Positions 16,060 to 24,031 of a DNA stretch of 64,000 bases are shown here, piece after piece. The position numbers were made by a program, and so were the translations under genes. The notes beneath the pieces are model-generated. The model did no database searches. It was not told the DNA's origin and worked only from the letters and a program-made list of their open reading frames with translations. The DNA is from Nonomuraea fuscirosea (lineage in GTDB: Bacteria > Actinomycetota > Actinomycetes > Streptosporangiales > Streptosporangiaceae), in the NCBI RefSeq assembly GCF_003001935.1, contig NZ_PVNG01000022.1, positions 1 to 64,000 on the forward strand, written 5' to 3'. Positions within the stretch are counted from its first letter, which is position 1. Each line of letters begins with the position of its first letter.

Positions 16060-17029
16060 GTTCGCCCGAGCCGCGGGGGATGAGGCGTACCGGGAGCTCG
16101 ATGTGCTCCGACGGGCCCGTGTCGCCGCGCAGGCGGCGGAACAGCAGCTCGGCCGCCACCCGCCCCATCCAGGACGGATCCTGCGCCACCACGCTCACCC
16201 CCGGGTCGAGCAGGTCGGCCAGCTCGAAGTCGTCGAACCCCACCAGCGCCGGCCGCCGCCCGTCCAGCACCCGCAGGGTGGTGACGGTGCAGCGGCCGTT
16301 GCCGGTGAACAGCGCCGTCGGCGGGTCGTCCAGGCCGAACATGCGCTCCACGGCCGCCCGCACCGCCTCGGGCGCAGGTGTCCGCATCGAGACCAGCCGC
16401 TGGTCGAAGAGCCCGCCCAGCTCCTCCTTGTAGCCCTGCAGCCGCCCGGCCGCGGTGAAGATGGCCGGGTCGTCGCCGAGGAAGGCGATCCTGCGGTGAC
16501 CGTGGCTCAGCAGGTGGCGCACCGCCTGCCTGGCGCCGCCCACGTTGTCGCTGAGCACGGTGTCCACGTCGATCCCCGCACCCGGCGGCCGGTCGGCGAA
16601 CACCACGGGCGTGCCCGCCTCCAGCTCGGGCCGCAGGTAGGTGTGGTCGTCCCCGGCCGGCACCATGATCAGCCCGTCCACCCGGCGCGCGCAGAAGGTC
16701 TCGACCAGCTCGCGCTCCCTGCCCGGCTGCTCCCCTGACGACCCGCTCAGCAGCAGGCAGCCATGGTCGATCACCACGGTCTCCACCGCCCGGCTCAGCC
16801 CCGCGTAGAACGGGTCCGCCACGTCCTCGATGACCAGCCCGATCGTGGCGGTCGTGCCTCTGCGCAGCACCCGGGCGCTCTCGTTGCGGCTGTAGCCCAG
16901 CCGGTCGATGGCCGCCCGCACCCGCTCGGCCGTCTCCGGATGCACGCCGGGCTCGCCGTTCACCACCCGGGAGACGGTCTTGAGCGCCACGCCCGCCGCC
17001 GAGGCGACGTCCTTCATCGTCGGTCTCAC
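16040..17029 (-). CDS. LacI-family transcriptional regulator
   Basis: 329 residues from GTG 17029, with an ATG four codons later as an alternative. The N-terminal helix-turn-helix and hinge are complete (MKDVASAAGVALKTVSRVVNGEPGV, shown in part here; then GYSRNESARVLRR), followed by a periplasmic-binding-like effector domain. The operator core GACAACGTTGTC lies 31 bases upstream. A perfect palindrome of the same sequence stands before the sugar importer at 1821, so this protein is a good candidate regulator of that distant operon as well as of itself. It may also affect the divergent MFS gene. Confidence 0.92.
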   Translation of the reverse strand: MRPTMKDVASAAGVALKTVSRVVNGEPGVHPETAERVRAAIDRLGYSRNESARVLRRGTTATIGLVIEDVADPFYAGLSRAVETVVIDHGCLLLSGSSGEQPGRERELVETFCARRVDGLIMVPAGDDHTYLRPELEAGTPVVFADRPPGAGIDVDTVLSDNVGGARQAVRHLLSHGHRRIAFLGDDPAIFTAAGRLQGYKEELGGLFDQRLVSMRTPAPEAVRAAVERMFGLDDPPTALFTGNGRCTVTTLRVLDGRRPALVGFDDFELADLLDPGVSVVAQDPSWMGRVAAELLFRRLRGDTGPSEHIELPVRLIPRGSGELTPEHL

Positions 17030-17059
17030 GTCTGGATCATTCCCTAATCGGGACCTGTA

Positions 17060-17071
17060 GACAACGTTGTC
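17060..17071. promoter_or_regulatory. LacI-family operator in divergent promoter region
   Basis: GACAACGTTGTC is a perfect 12-bp palindrome, extended on the right to match the 16-bp palindrome at 1766-1781. It lies between the LacI-type gene (start 17029) and the MFS gene (start 17080 or 17098). Confidence 0.7.
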
Positions 17072-17079
17072 AAGAGGTT

Positions 17080-18270
17080 ATGCGAGAGTGGTCCTCTATG
17101 TCGTTCAGATCCGCTCTGCTCGTGGCGGGGTTCGCCCTGGCCGCGCTGAACCTGCGACCGGCCATCGCGGGGCTCTCGCCGCTGCTCGACGAGATCATGG
17201 ACGACGTGGGTCTCAGCCCCGCGGGCGGCGGCGCGATCACCACGGTCATGGTGGTCTGCCTCGGGGTGTTCGGGCCGCTCACGCCGATGCTCGCGCGCCG
17301 CTTCGGCCTCGACCGCACCCTGCTGGCGGGCCTGCTGGTCATCGCGGCCGGCCTGGCGCTGCGCGGTCTCGACGGCGCCCCCGTGCTCTACCTCGGCTCG
17401 GCCCTGGCCGCCACGGCCATCGCGGTCATGAACGTCTCCATGCCCGGCATCGTCAAACAGCACTTCCCCGACCGGATCAACCTGATGACCGGCGTCTACG
17501 TCTCGTGCGTGGTGGCCGGCGCGGCGGCCGCGTCCGCCCTCGTCGTCCCGATCGAGCACACCACCGGGTACGGCTGGCGCGGCGTCTCCGCGCTCCTGGC
17601 GGTGCCCGCGCTGCTGGCGGCGCTGCTCTGGCTGCCGCAGGCGCTGCGCGGGCGGCCCGGCGGGCAGAACGGCCCCCGCCCCTTCGGCGCGGTGCTGCGC
17701 AGCCGCGTCACCTGGTACGTCACCGCCCTCATGGGCCTGCAGTCCCTGACCTTCTACGTCATGCTGGCCTGGCTGCCGACGATCTACCTCGAAGCCGGCC
17801 TCGCCGCCGACCAGGCCGGCTACCTGCTCAGCCTGACGAACCTGGTCCAGGTCGGCACCTCCCTGGCGGTGCCCGTGCTGGCCGGGCGGCGGGCCTCGCA
17901 GGTGCCGTACGTGATCGGCGCCGGCGTGCTGACCGTCTTCGGGTACCTGGGCGTGCTGCTGGCCCCGACCACGCTGCCGTGGTTGTGGATGATCGTGCTC
18001 GGGATCGGCCAGGGGGCCTCGTTCGCGCTGGCCCTGCTGATCATCGCGCTGCGCCCGGCCGACCCCGCCGGGGTGACCGCGCTGTCGGCCGTGGCCCAGT
18101 CCGTCGGATACGTGATCGCCGCGCTGGGGCCGCTGCTGTTCGGGTACCTGCGGCAGGTGTCGGGGTCCTGGACGGTGCCGCTGACGGTGGGGCTGGGTGT
18201 GGTCGGGGTGCAGCTCGTGGCCGGCTGGTTCGCCGGCCGCCCTGGTACGTTGATCAGGTCCGCCCCCTAG
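17080..18270 (+). CDS. MFS transporter, CynX/NimT-like
   Basis: 396 residues with about twelve membrane segments. The early motif NLRPAIAGLSPLLDEI is the hallmark of the CynX/NimT (cyanate/nitroimidazole-type) branch of MFS carriers, which move small organic compounds whose identity varies. ATG 17080 is reported, but ATG 17098 (MSFRSALLVAG) has better spacing from a GAGAGTGG element and is equally likely. A FhuF-like gene follows 19 bases later and is probably cotranscribed. The LacI operator upstream may include this gene in the sugar regulon. Confidence 0.85.
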   Translation: MREWSSMSFRSALLVAGFALAALNLRPAIAGLSPLLDEIMDDVGLSPAGGGAITTVMVVCLGVFGPLTPMLARRFGLDRTLLAGLLVIAAGLALRGLDGAPVLYLGSALAATAIAVMNVSMPGIVKQHFPDRINLMTGVYVSCVVAGAAAASALVVPIEHTTGYGWRGVSALLAVPALLAALLWLPQALRGRPGGQNGPRPFGAVLRSRVTWYVTALMGLQSLTFYVMLAWLPTIYLEAGLAADQAGYLLSLTNLVQVGTSLAVPVLAGRRASQVPYVIGAGVLTVFGYLGVLLAPTTLPWLWMIVLGIGQGASFALALLIIALRPADPAGVTALSAVAQSVGYVIAALGPLLFGYLRQVSGSWTVPLTVGLGVVGVQLVAGWFAGRPGTLIRSAP

Positions 18271-18289
18271 TTTCCCCGGGAGAGGCAGC

Positions 18290-18955
18290 GTGCTGACCGA
18301 GACGCTCCAGCGGATCGCCGACTCGCGCGGCGGGGTGCTCGGCGTGGAGCCCCGCCTGGTCATCGAACCCGACGAGAGCTGGACTCCGGTCGCGGAGCTG
18401 CTGCGGGAGCCGTACGAGCTGCTCGGGCGGCTCGTCGACGACACCGCCGCGCGCTGGAACGCGCCACGGCACGTCGGCGCGGCGTTGTTCTGGAAGACCT
18501 ACAGCTACTGGCACACGCTGCCGATGGCGCTCGGCTGGGCGCTGGACGGGCGGGTGCCGATCATGCGCCTGGCGGACACGTGGTTCAAGGTGTCGGGGGC
18601 CGGGGTCACGCTCGCGGCCACGCACGTGAGCTGGGACGCCGGCGCCGCCGCGATCTCCAGGGCGCTGGAGGAGTCGCAGCGACCGCTCGTCGAGGCCATC
18701 GGCGTCCTGGCCAAGGTGGGCGAGCGCACGCTGTGGGGATCCACGGCGGAGGCGATCGCCCATCCGCTGACCTCGATCGTGCCCGGCGACTACATGAGGC
18801 TGCTGCACGAGCTCGGCCGGCCCGTGGACGGGCTGATCGAGCCGGCCGGCGACGACTACTTCCGCCTGACCTGCTGCCTGTGGATCACCCTGCCCGACGT
18901 GGAGCCCTGCGGCAGCTGCTGCGTCCTGCGGCCGCCGGGTCCCCGTAGCGCCTGA
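18290..18955 (+). CDS. FhuF-like (2Fe-2S)-binding protein, putative ferric-siderophore reductase
   Basis: 221 residues from GTG 18290, preceded by GGGAGAGG. The C-terminus contains CC-x10-C-x2-C (CCLWITLPDVEPCGSC), the ferredoxin-like Cys arrangement of FhuF ferric-iron reductases. The N-terminal part has the mostly helical FhuF-type body. Such proteins reduce iron in imported siderophores in the cytoplasm. Neighbouring genes do not include siderophore uptake or synthesis, so the role here is inferred only from the Cys motif and length. Confidence 0.75.
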   Translation: MLTETLQRIADSRGGVLGVEPRLVIEPDESWTPVAELLREPYELLGRLVDDTAARWNAPRHVGAALFWKTYSYWHTLPMALGWALDGRVPIMRLADTWFKVSGAGVTLAATHVSWDAGAAAISRALEESQRPLVEAIGVLAKVGERTLWGSTAEAIAHPLTSIVPGDYMRLLHELGRPVDGLIEPAGDDYFRLTCCLWITLPDVEPCGSCCVLRPPGPRSA

Positions 18956-18968
18956 GACCCTGCGAAGC

Positions 18969-19514
18969 TCAGGCCACCGAAGTGATCGGGTCGTCCATCG
19001 GGCGCAGCTCGTCGGCGTAACTGACCGAGACACGGCGCATGACGCCGGTCCCGTCGATCGAGTACTGGCCCAGCCGCCACAGCGGCGGCGAATACGCGTG
19101 GATCGACACGCTCTCGTCCACCGCGCCCGTCAGCCGGTGGATGTGGTCGGGCCCGAACGAGAACGACTGACCCGCCGGCACCACCGTCTCCAGATGCTCG
19201 CCGCCGATGCGCGGGTTGCACTCCCGCAGCGCGCCCCGCACCACGTGCACGGCGCCCGAGGAGATGTCGTGGTCGTGCCAGCCCGTGTCGTCCTCGGGGC
19301 GCCAGCACAGCAGCCAGACGTCCACGTACGCGTCGCGGTAGAGCGAGGCGTAGTGACGTCCGCCGTCGGCGGGGAAGTCCACCTGGTCACGCCACTCCTC
19401 GGGATGCGCGGCCAGGTCGTTCACCAGGTCGCGCAGCTCACGACGGTCGAGCGTGCGCTCAGGGAGCTCGGCACAGGTGCCCCCGCCCTGGATCTGGTCA
19501 GTGGTGGTGCTCAC
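18969..19514 (-). CDS. Cysteine dioxygenase family protein
   Basis: 181 residues. The cupin metal site is visible: HDHD at residues 80-83 (His80, His82) and a third His in the GPDHIHRLTG segment (124-126). Thiol dioxygenases oxidise cysteine or other thiols to sulfinates with O2 and Fe(II). The substrate cannot be fixed, as actinomycete members include enzymes for thiols other than cysteine. The start GTG 19514 follows the amidohydrolase stop without a gap, so both genes form one operon behind the LacI-type operators at 20468-20507. Confidence 0.85.
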   Translation of the reverse strand: MSTTTDQIQGGGTCAELPERTLDRRELRDLVNDLAAHPEEWRDQVDFPADGGRHYASLYRDAYVDVWLLCWRPEDDTGWHDHDISSGAVHVVRGALRECNPRIGGEHLETVVPAGQSFSFGPDHIHRLTGAVDESVSIHAYSPPLWRLGQYSIDGTGVMRRVSVSYADELRPMDDPITSVA

Positions 19515-20396
19515 TTACGGAGTCTCCCTTCGCGTTTGTTGCCTGTGTGCATCGCCTTCAAGAAGACGGGCTGGGTTGACGGTCCTGATGGCGTGGGCGG
19601 CGGCTGCGCCGAGGCCGGGGTCGGGGGCGGTGGCATAAGGGGCGTCCGAGCCGTTGACGACGACGTCGATGCCGAGTTCGCGGACGATCGCGTCGATCGC
19701 GCGCGGGCCGTACGAGGAGGTCTCCACGAAGAAGTCGCGGTCCACCAGGCCGCGTCCGCCACCGCCGCGGGCGATCAGGCGCTCGGAGTGCAGCGGCGCC
19801 AGCCCGGCGAGCAGCGCGAAGCAGACCCGCAGCCGGGGATGGCGCGGCCGGACGACGGCGTGGAAATAGTGCCACGACGCGTGCATCTGCTGCACGTACG
19901 GCACCAGCGCGGGCCACCACGACGGCCTTCCCGCCGGCGCCAGGGCCGGTCCGGGGTGCACGAGGAGCGGCAGGTCCCTGGCGGTCAGCACGTCGAGGAG
20001 CCGGTCGTCCGGAATCGCGGTGGCCGGGATCTGCAGGCCGGCCAGGCCGCGGTCGAGGTCTCCGGCCAGGCGGTCGGGGTCGGGCTCGCTGTGGCAGGTG
20101 GCCGCCCACACCCCGAACGGCTCGCCCAGCGACAGGCCGCCGTCGTGGTGGGCGTCGATCAGCGGCCAGCACTCCTCGGGCGGCAGGAACTCGATGCCGA
20201 GCGGGCTCGACAGCGACACCAGCGCCAGCTCCAGGCCGGTGGTGTCGCGGCGCTCGTGGTCGGCGGGATCGACCTCGTACGGGGGCTCGCCGTCGAGGAT
20301 GAGCGTCCAGCCGTCGAGGTAGGGCGGCTTCGTACGGGCGCGCAGAGCATCGACGAACGTGCTGGTCCACAGGTGCTGATGCACGTCGACGCTCAT
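19515..20396 (-). CDS. Amidohydrolase-family (TIM-barrel) hydrolase
   Basis: 293 residues from ATG 20396. The N-terminal DVHQHLW gives the HxH metal motif of the amidohydrolase-2 family, and DFFVETSSYGPRAID plus VVNGSDAPYA supply the late barrel Asp region. Members hydrolyse or decarboxylate small carboxylated compounds. It precedes a thiol dioxygenase gene with no spacing, suggesting a shared pathway on a sulfur-containing or related small molecule. The order of reactions is not evident. Confidence 0.8.
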   Translation of the reverse strand: MSVDVHQHLWTSTFVDALRARTKPPYLDGWTLILDGEPPYEVDPADHERRDTTGLELALVSLSSPLGIEFLPPEECWPLIDAHHDGGLSLGEPFGVWAATCHSEPDPDRLAGDLDRGLAGLQIPATAIPDDRLLDVLTARDLPLLVHPGPALAPAGRPSWWPALVPYVQQMHASWHYFHAVVRPRHPRLRVCFALLAGLAPLHSERLIARGGGGRGLVDRDFFVETSSYGPRAIDAIVRELGIDVVVNGSDAPYATAPDPGLGAAAAHAIRTVNPARLLEGDAHRQQTRRETP

Positions 20397-20467
20397 GGCG
20401 GCCTCCCCTCTCCCGCTATTTCCTACTCACAATACATGTAAACGCTCTGCGCTGTGTCGTCTTGGAG

Positions 20468-20507
20468 GTGAACCGTTTCACTGATACGTTTCAGTGAACC
20501 GCTTCAC
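20468..20507. promoter_or_regulatory. Three tandem LacI-type operators at 13-bp spacing
   Basis: Near-palindromes GTGAACCGTTTCAC (20468-20481), CTGATACGTTTCAG (20481-20494) and GTGAACCGCTTCAC (20494-20507) share end bases. They sit between the divergent amidohydrolase (start 20396) and LacI-family gene (start 20601). Cooperative binding on successive helical faces, with control of both directions, is likely. Confidence 0.75.
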
Positions 20508-20600
20508 AAGAGGCTTGTCAACGGTCCGCCCAGCTCGGAAACCCGACAGAAGGGTGTCGGGAAATCGGCTTCTGTCGGTGCCACGCAATAAGCTGGCTGA

Positions 20601-21593
20601 ATGCCTCGCAAGAGAGCCACCATCCGTGAGGTGGCCCAGGCCACCGGCCTGTCACCGGCGGCCGTCTCCTACGCGCTACGCGGCCTGCAGGTGTCGGAGG
20701 AGACCAAGGAGCGGGTGCGCGCGGCTGCCGCCGAGCTCGGCTACGAGGCCGACCCCATCGCCAGGGCGCTGGCCAGCGGTCGCACCGGGATGATCGGCCT
20801 GCTCTGCGGCTCCCTTGAGGACCTGTGGCAGCAGGCGCTGGCCGTCGGCATCAGCCGCGGTCTGCGGGAGAAGGATCGTTACGCGCTGATCCTCGACGCG
20901 GTCGGCGATCCGGCCAGGGAGCGGGCGCTGGCCCAGCAACTGCGTGACCAGCGCGTCGACGGGCTGATCGTGCAGTCGATCGATCCGGCGGCCGGGTTCT
21001 GGCCCGAGCTGTGCGAGTCGGTGCCGGTGGTCGCGATCGGCGACTCCATCGCCGGCACGGCGGGCGAGGTCGTCTTCGACAACCGGCGCGGAGTGACGCT
21101 CGCCCTGGAGCACCTGCGTGCCTCCGGCCACCGCCGCATCTCCGTCCTGACGCCCACCATGGCCAGCACGCCCGACCGGCCCGCCGACGTGCACGTCACG
21201 GCCGAGGCCGACCGGCTGGGGCTCGACATCGAGGTCGCCACCGCGCCCCACGGGCTGGCCGGGGCCACCGCGGCGGCCCGCGAGCTGCTGGCGGGCAAGC
21301 GGCCGAGCGCCGTCTTCTGCTTCGCCGACTCGATCGCCTACGGGGTCTACGCGGCCGCGCAGGAGCTGGGGTTGTCGGTGCCGGACGACGTGTCCGTCAT
21401 GGGTTACGACGACCATCCGATGTCGGGCCTGCTCTCGCCGGGGCTCACCACCGTCGACTGGGACATCGACGGCATCGTCCGCGCGGCGGTCCGGCTCATC
21501 TCGGCGGCGGCCGACGGCGGCACCCGGCGGCGGCGCGTCATGCAGACCCCCACGCTGCGCGAACGGGGCTCGGTCACCCGGCTGGCCTCCTGA
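20601..21593 (+). CDS. LacI-family transcriptional regulator
   Basis: 330 residues from ATG 20601. The DNA-binding domain begins TIREVAQATGLSPAAVSYAL, followed by a hinge region (ARALASGRTGMIGLL) and a periplasmic-binding-like effector domain. It is divergent from the amidohydrolase/thiol dioxygenase operon, with three tandem operators between them, so this operon is its obvious target along with its own gene. The ligand may be a small metabolite of that pathway rather than a sugar. Confidence 0.9.
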   Translation: MPRKRATIREVAQATGLSPAAVSYALRGLQVSEETKERVRAAAAELGYEADPIARALASGRTGMIGLLCGSLEDLWQQALAVGISRGLREKDRYALILDAVGDPARERALAQQLRDQRVDGLIVQSIDPAAGFWPELCESVPVVAIGDSIAGTAGEVVFDNRRGVTLALEHLRASGHRRISVLTPTMASTPDRPADVHVTAEADRLGLDIEVATAPHGLAGATAAARELLAGKRPSAVFCFADSIAYGVYAAAQELGLSVPDDVSVMGYDDHPMSGLLSPGLTTVDWDIDGIVRAAVRLISAAADGGTRRRRVMQTPTLRERGSVTRLAS

Positions 21594-21675
21594 CCCTCCG
21601 CCACGTGATCGCCGGCGGGACGGGCCAGAAAGGCGGAAGGGTCCTGGGGCAAGAACCGTAGGGGTAGCCGGTAGC

Positions 21676-23187
21676 TCAGAGGTGCCGGGCGAGGGCCTGG
21701 CGGGAGGTCTCCAGGTCGGCGGTGAGGGGGCGGTCGGGGGCCGAGGCGTGCAGGGCGCGGGCGGCGGCCGTGCGCTCGCAGGCCAGCACGAGCTCCAGCG
21801 GCTCCAGGCAGCGCAGCGCGTGCCGGGCGGCCTGCGTGGCGAAACCGGCGTGGTCCTCCGCGCTGCGCGAGATCACCGCGGTGCCCGTCGTCACCGGGTT
21901 CGCGAGGTGACGCAGCTCGGCCAGGGCGTCCTGGGCCACGTACTCCAGGATCAGCACCCCTGACGCCCCGGGGCGGTCGGCGAGGAACGGCAGGTGGCCG
22001 GTGTAGGCGGGGTCCATGAGGGTCGCCAGGCGGGCCGTGCTGAGCTGGGCCGTCTGCACGAGCGCGGCCCGCAGCGCGTCGAGGGCCAGCGCCACGGGGG
22101 CCGCGTGGAAGTTGCCGTTGTGCCAGGCCAGGCCGTCGGCGAAGAGCGGGTTCTCGGTGGAGGCGTTGAGGTCGATCTCCACCGTGGTGGTGGCGCGGTC
22201 GAGGGCGTCCACGGCCGCGCCGTGCACCTGGGCGAAGGCGCGGTAGCCGTACGGGTCCTGGACGCGGGTGGTCGGCTCGTGCGCGAGCAGCCCGCGCAGC
22301 CGTGCGGCCACGACGGCCTGGCCCGGATGCGGGCGGGCCTCCTGGACGACGGCGGCGAGCGGTTCGGCGGAGGCGTCCACGGCGGTGAACGACAGCGCGG
22401 CCACGTCCACGGCGGCGTCGAGCAGCCGGCGCAGGCGGTGACAGGCGATGGCCGCGTCGGCGAGCGTCGCGGCCCCCGAGCTGATGAACGGCAGCGCGTC
22501 CCCGGAGGCGAAGGCGTGGTGCGGCGGCTCGGATGGCGGATGCCGGCGCTCCTCGCCGGTGCGGACAAACCCGGCGTGGCCGGACTCCCCGCCGGGGCGG
22601 GTGAGCTCGGCGGGACCGGGCTCCCCGTCAGGGTGGACGGGCTCGGCGGGACCGGGCTCCCCGCCGGGACGGACAGGCTCCGAAAGAGCGGACGCCCCGG
22701 CGGGGCCGGGCTGGGTGGAAGGGGCCGGGGGCTCGTGGTGCCAGGGGAGTTCGCCGTGCAGGCACAGGGCCGTGGTGGCCAGGGCGGTGAGGTCGCCGGT
22801 GCCGATGGCGCCGTACGTACGCAGCGGCGGGGTGTAGCCGTGGTTGATCGCGTACGCCAGCGCCCGGCACACGGCCGGATCCACCCCGGACCCGCCCGCG
22901 AGCAGCTGGTTGAGCCGGACCACGAGCATCGCCCTGGCCCTGGCCGGCTCGATCGGCGGCCCGGCCCCGCACACGTGGCTGCGCAGCAGGTCGAGCCCCG
23001 CGCCCTCCATCACCACGTCCCTGTTGGCACCCACGCCGGTGCTCCTGCCGTACACCGGGCCGGTCAGTCCCTGCGCGACGGCCCACGCGGCGCGGGCCCG
23101 ATCGAGCGAGGCGATCGTGACCCGTGCGCCGTCGTATCCGGCCTGGTGGACCTTCGCGCAGGTCAGGCCGGCGCCGTCGAGCTCCAC
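21676..23187 (-). CDS. Aromatic amino acid ammonia-lyase-like protein with altered MIO motif
   Basis: 503 residues from GTG 23187. Several HAL/PAL features are present: the catalytic Tyr loop VYGRSTGVGANRD (residues 45-57), NGNFHAAP, QDPYGYRAFAQVHG and SAEDHAGFA. However, the cofactor-forming Ala-Ser-Gly of GxxGASGDL is replaced by GAIGTGDL (126-133), one residue short. The MIO prosthetic group therefore cannot form in the usual way. A Pro/Gly-rich insertion follows (about 152-222), including three 12-residue repeats. It may be a divergent lyase, an aminomutase relative or an enzyme with another activity. The next gene ends 7 bases upstream. Confidence 0.75.
   Translation of the reverse strand: MELDGAGLTCAKVHQAGYDGARVTIASLDRARAAWAVAQGLTGPVYGRSTGVGANRDVVMEGAGLDLLRSHVCGAGPPIEPARARAMLVVRLNQLLAGGSGVDPAVCRALAYAINHGYTPPLRTYGAIGTGDLTALATTALCLHGELPWHHEPPAPSTQPGPAGASALSEPVRPGGEPGPAEPVHPDGEPGPAELTRPGGESGHAGFVRTGEERRHPPSEPPHHAFASGDALPFISSGAATLADAAIACHRLRRLLDAAVDVAALSFTAVDASAEPLAAVVQEARPHPGQAVVAARLRGLLAHEPTTRVQDPYGYRAFAQVHGAAVDALDRATTTVEIDLNASTENPLFADGLAWHNGNFHAAPVALALDALRAALVQTAQLSTARLATLMDPAYTGHLPFLADRPGASGVLILEYVAQDALAELRHLANPVTTGTAVISRSAEDHAGFATQAARHALRCLEPLELVLACERTAAARALHASAPDRPLTADLETSRQALARHL
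22573..22680 (-). repeat. 36-bp minisatellite inside the ammonia-lyase-like gene
   Basis: Three in-frame 36-bp units encode EPVRPGGEPGPA, EPVHPDGEPGPA and ELTRPGGESGHA (residues 170-205), with a decayed fourth unit beyond. The insert sits in a surface region after the substituted MIO segment and keeps the reading frame. Confidence 0.8.
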
Positions 23188-23194
23188 AGCGGGA

Positions 23195-23575
23195 TCAGTC
23201 GTTGTCGGGGATGAACAGGCCGAGCAGCCAGCTGACGACGCTGATGATGATCGCGCCCCAGAACGCGGCCGGATAGAAGTTGTCGACGTGGAAGGGGATG
23301 TCGAGCTGGCCCGAGATCCAGCTCGTCAGCAGCAGCATGGCCGCGTTGATGACGAGCAGGAACAGGCCCAGCGTCAAGACGATGATCGCGCAGCCGAGCG
23401 CCTTCACGATGGGCTTGACGATCGCGTTGATCAGACCGAAGATCAAGGCCACGAGCAGCAGGACGCCCCAGTATCTGGCCGTGTTGGTGGGGGCGTTCAC
23501 GTCGATGCCGTCGATGAACTGGATGGCCACCCACAGGGCCGCCGCCGCTGCGATGGTTCTGATGATGAATCTCAC
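23195..23575 (-). CDS. Phage holin family (4-TM) membrane protein
   Basis: 126 residues from GTG 23575, which has GGGAGGA upstream; the longer open frame to 23716 has no such site. Four hydrophobic segments (ALWVAIQFIDGI, GVLLLVALIFGLINAIVK, LTLGLFLLVINAAMLLL, GAIIISVVSWLLGLFI) match the bacterial holin-superfamily IV proteins, which despite the name are ordinary membrane proteins in many actinomycetes. No phage genes surround it. Its function is unknown; a role in envelope physiology is possible. Confidence 0.82.
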   Translation of the reverse strand: MRFIIRTIAAAAALWVAIQFIDGIDVNAPTNTARYWGVLLLVALIFGLINAIVKPIVKALGCAIIVLTLGLFLLVINAAMLLLTSWISGQLDIPFHVDNFYPAAFWGAIIISVVSWLLGLFIPDND

Positions 23576-23659
23576 GCTGGTTGATCCTCCCACTAGAGAT
23601 CGCCGCTCGATAGGGGTGCCGTCACTACGATGCCCATCGGTTACCGTGCGTAGTCGCCG

Positions 23660-23682
23660 GTTATCGTGGGCCCATCGGGGAA
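23660..23682 (+). promoter_or_regulatory. Candidate stress-sigma promoter (GTTA-N14-GGGAA)
   Basis: GTTA at 23660-23663 and GGGAA at 23678-23682 are separated by 14 bases, about 24 bases before the ATG at 23706. It resembles the GNTN-N14/15-GGGNA elements elsewhere in the window but is the weakest of them. Confidence 0.4.
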
Positions 23683-23705
23683 GAGGCTGCAGGGGGAGGA
23701 GTGAG

Positions 23706-23981
23706 ATGGACGCCAACGGGCTTGAGACGATGCCGGCCGCCGAGCTGCACGAACGGGCGGTGCGCTACGCCGTACGCCACGGGGACCTGGGGTTTCTGTG
23801 GGAGCTGCTGAAGGTGATCCCGGCCGCCGAGGCCGCCAGCGGTCACCCCAACGAGAGTGCCAACGACCTCAGCAAGGTCTCGGCGCTGCTCAGCGACGCT
23901 CTCGCGGCCGGTGAGGGCAAGCTGGGCGAGGCGTTGCGGCCGATCTACATCGACTATCTGCGCAAGCATCCCGACGCTTGA
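23706..23981 (+). CDS. Small conserved-looking helical protein, function unknown
   Basis: 91 residues from ATG 23706, which follows GGGGGAGGAG. The sequence (AAELHERAVRYAVRHGDLGFLWELLKVIPAAEAASG) is acidic and probably helical, without Cys, signal peptide or membrane segment. I do not recognise a characterised family. It is divergent from the holin-family gene and has a possible stress-type promoter. Confidence 0.7.
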   Translation: MDANGLETMPAAELHERAVRYAVRHGDLGFLWELLKVIPAAEAASGHPNESANDLSKVSALLSDALAAGEGKLGEALRPIYIDYLRKHPDA

Positions 23982-24031
23982 CCCCGATCCGGCGTCCCGT
24001 CCGCTCCGGTGCTCCCCGGCGGCGTCCGCGC

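Noticed and set aside
23195..23575. Prophage lysis gene
   Set aside because: The holin-superfamily name is misleading; no endolysin, integrase or other phage genes occur within reach.
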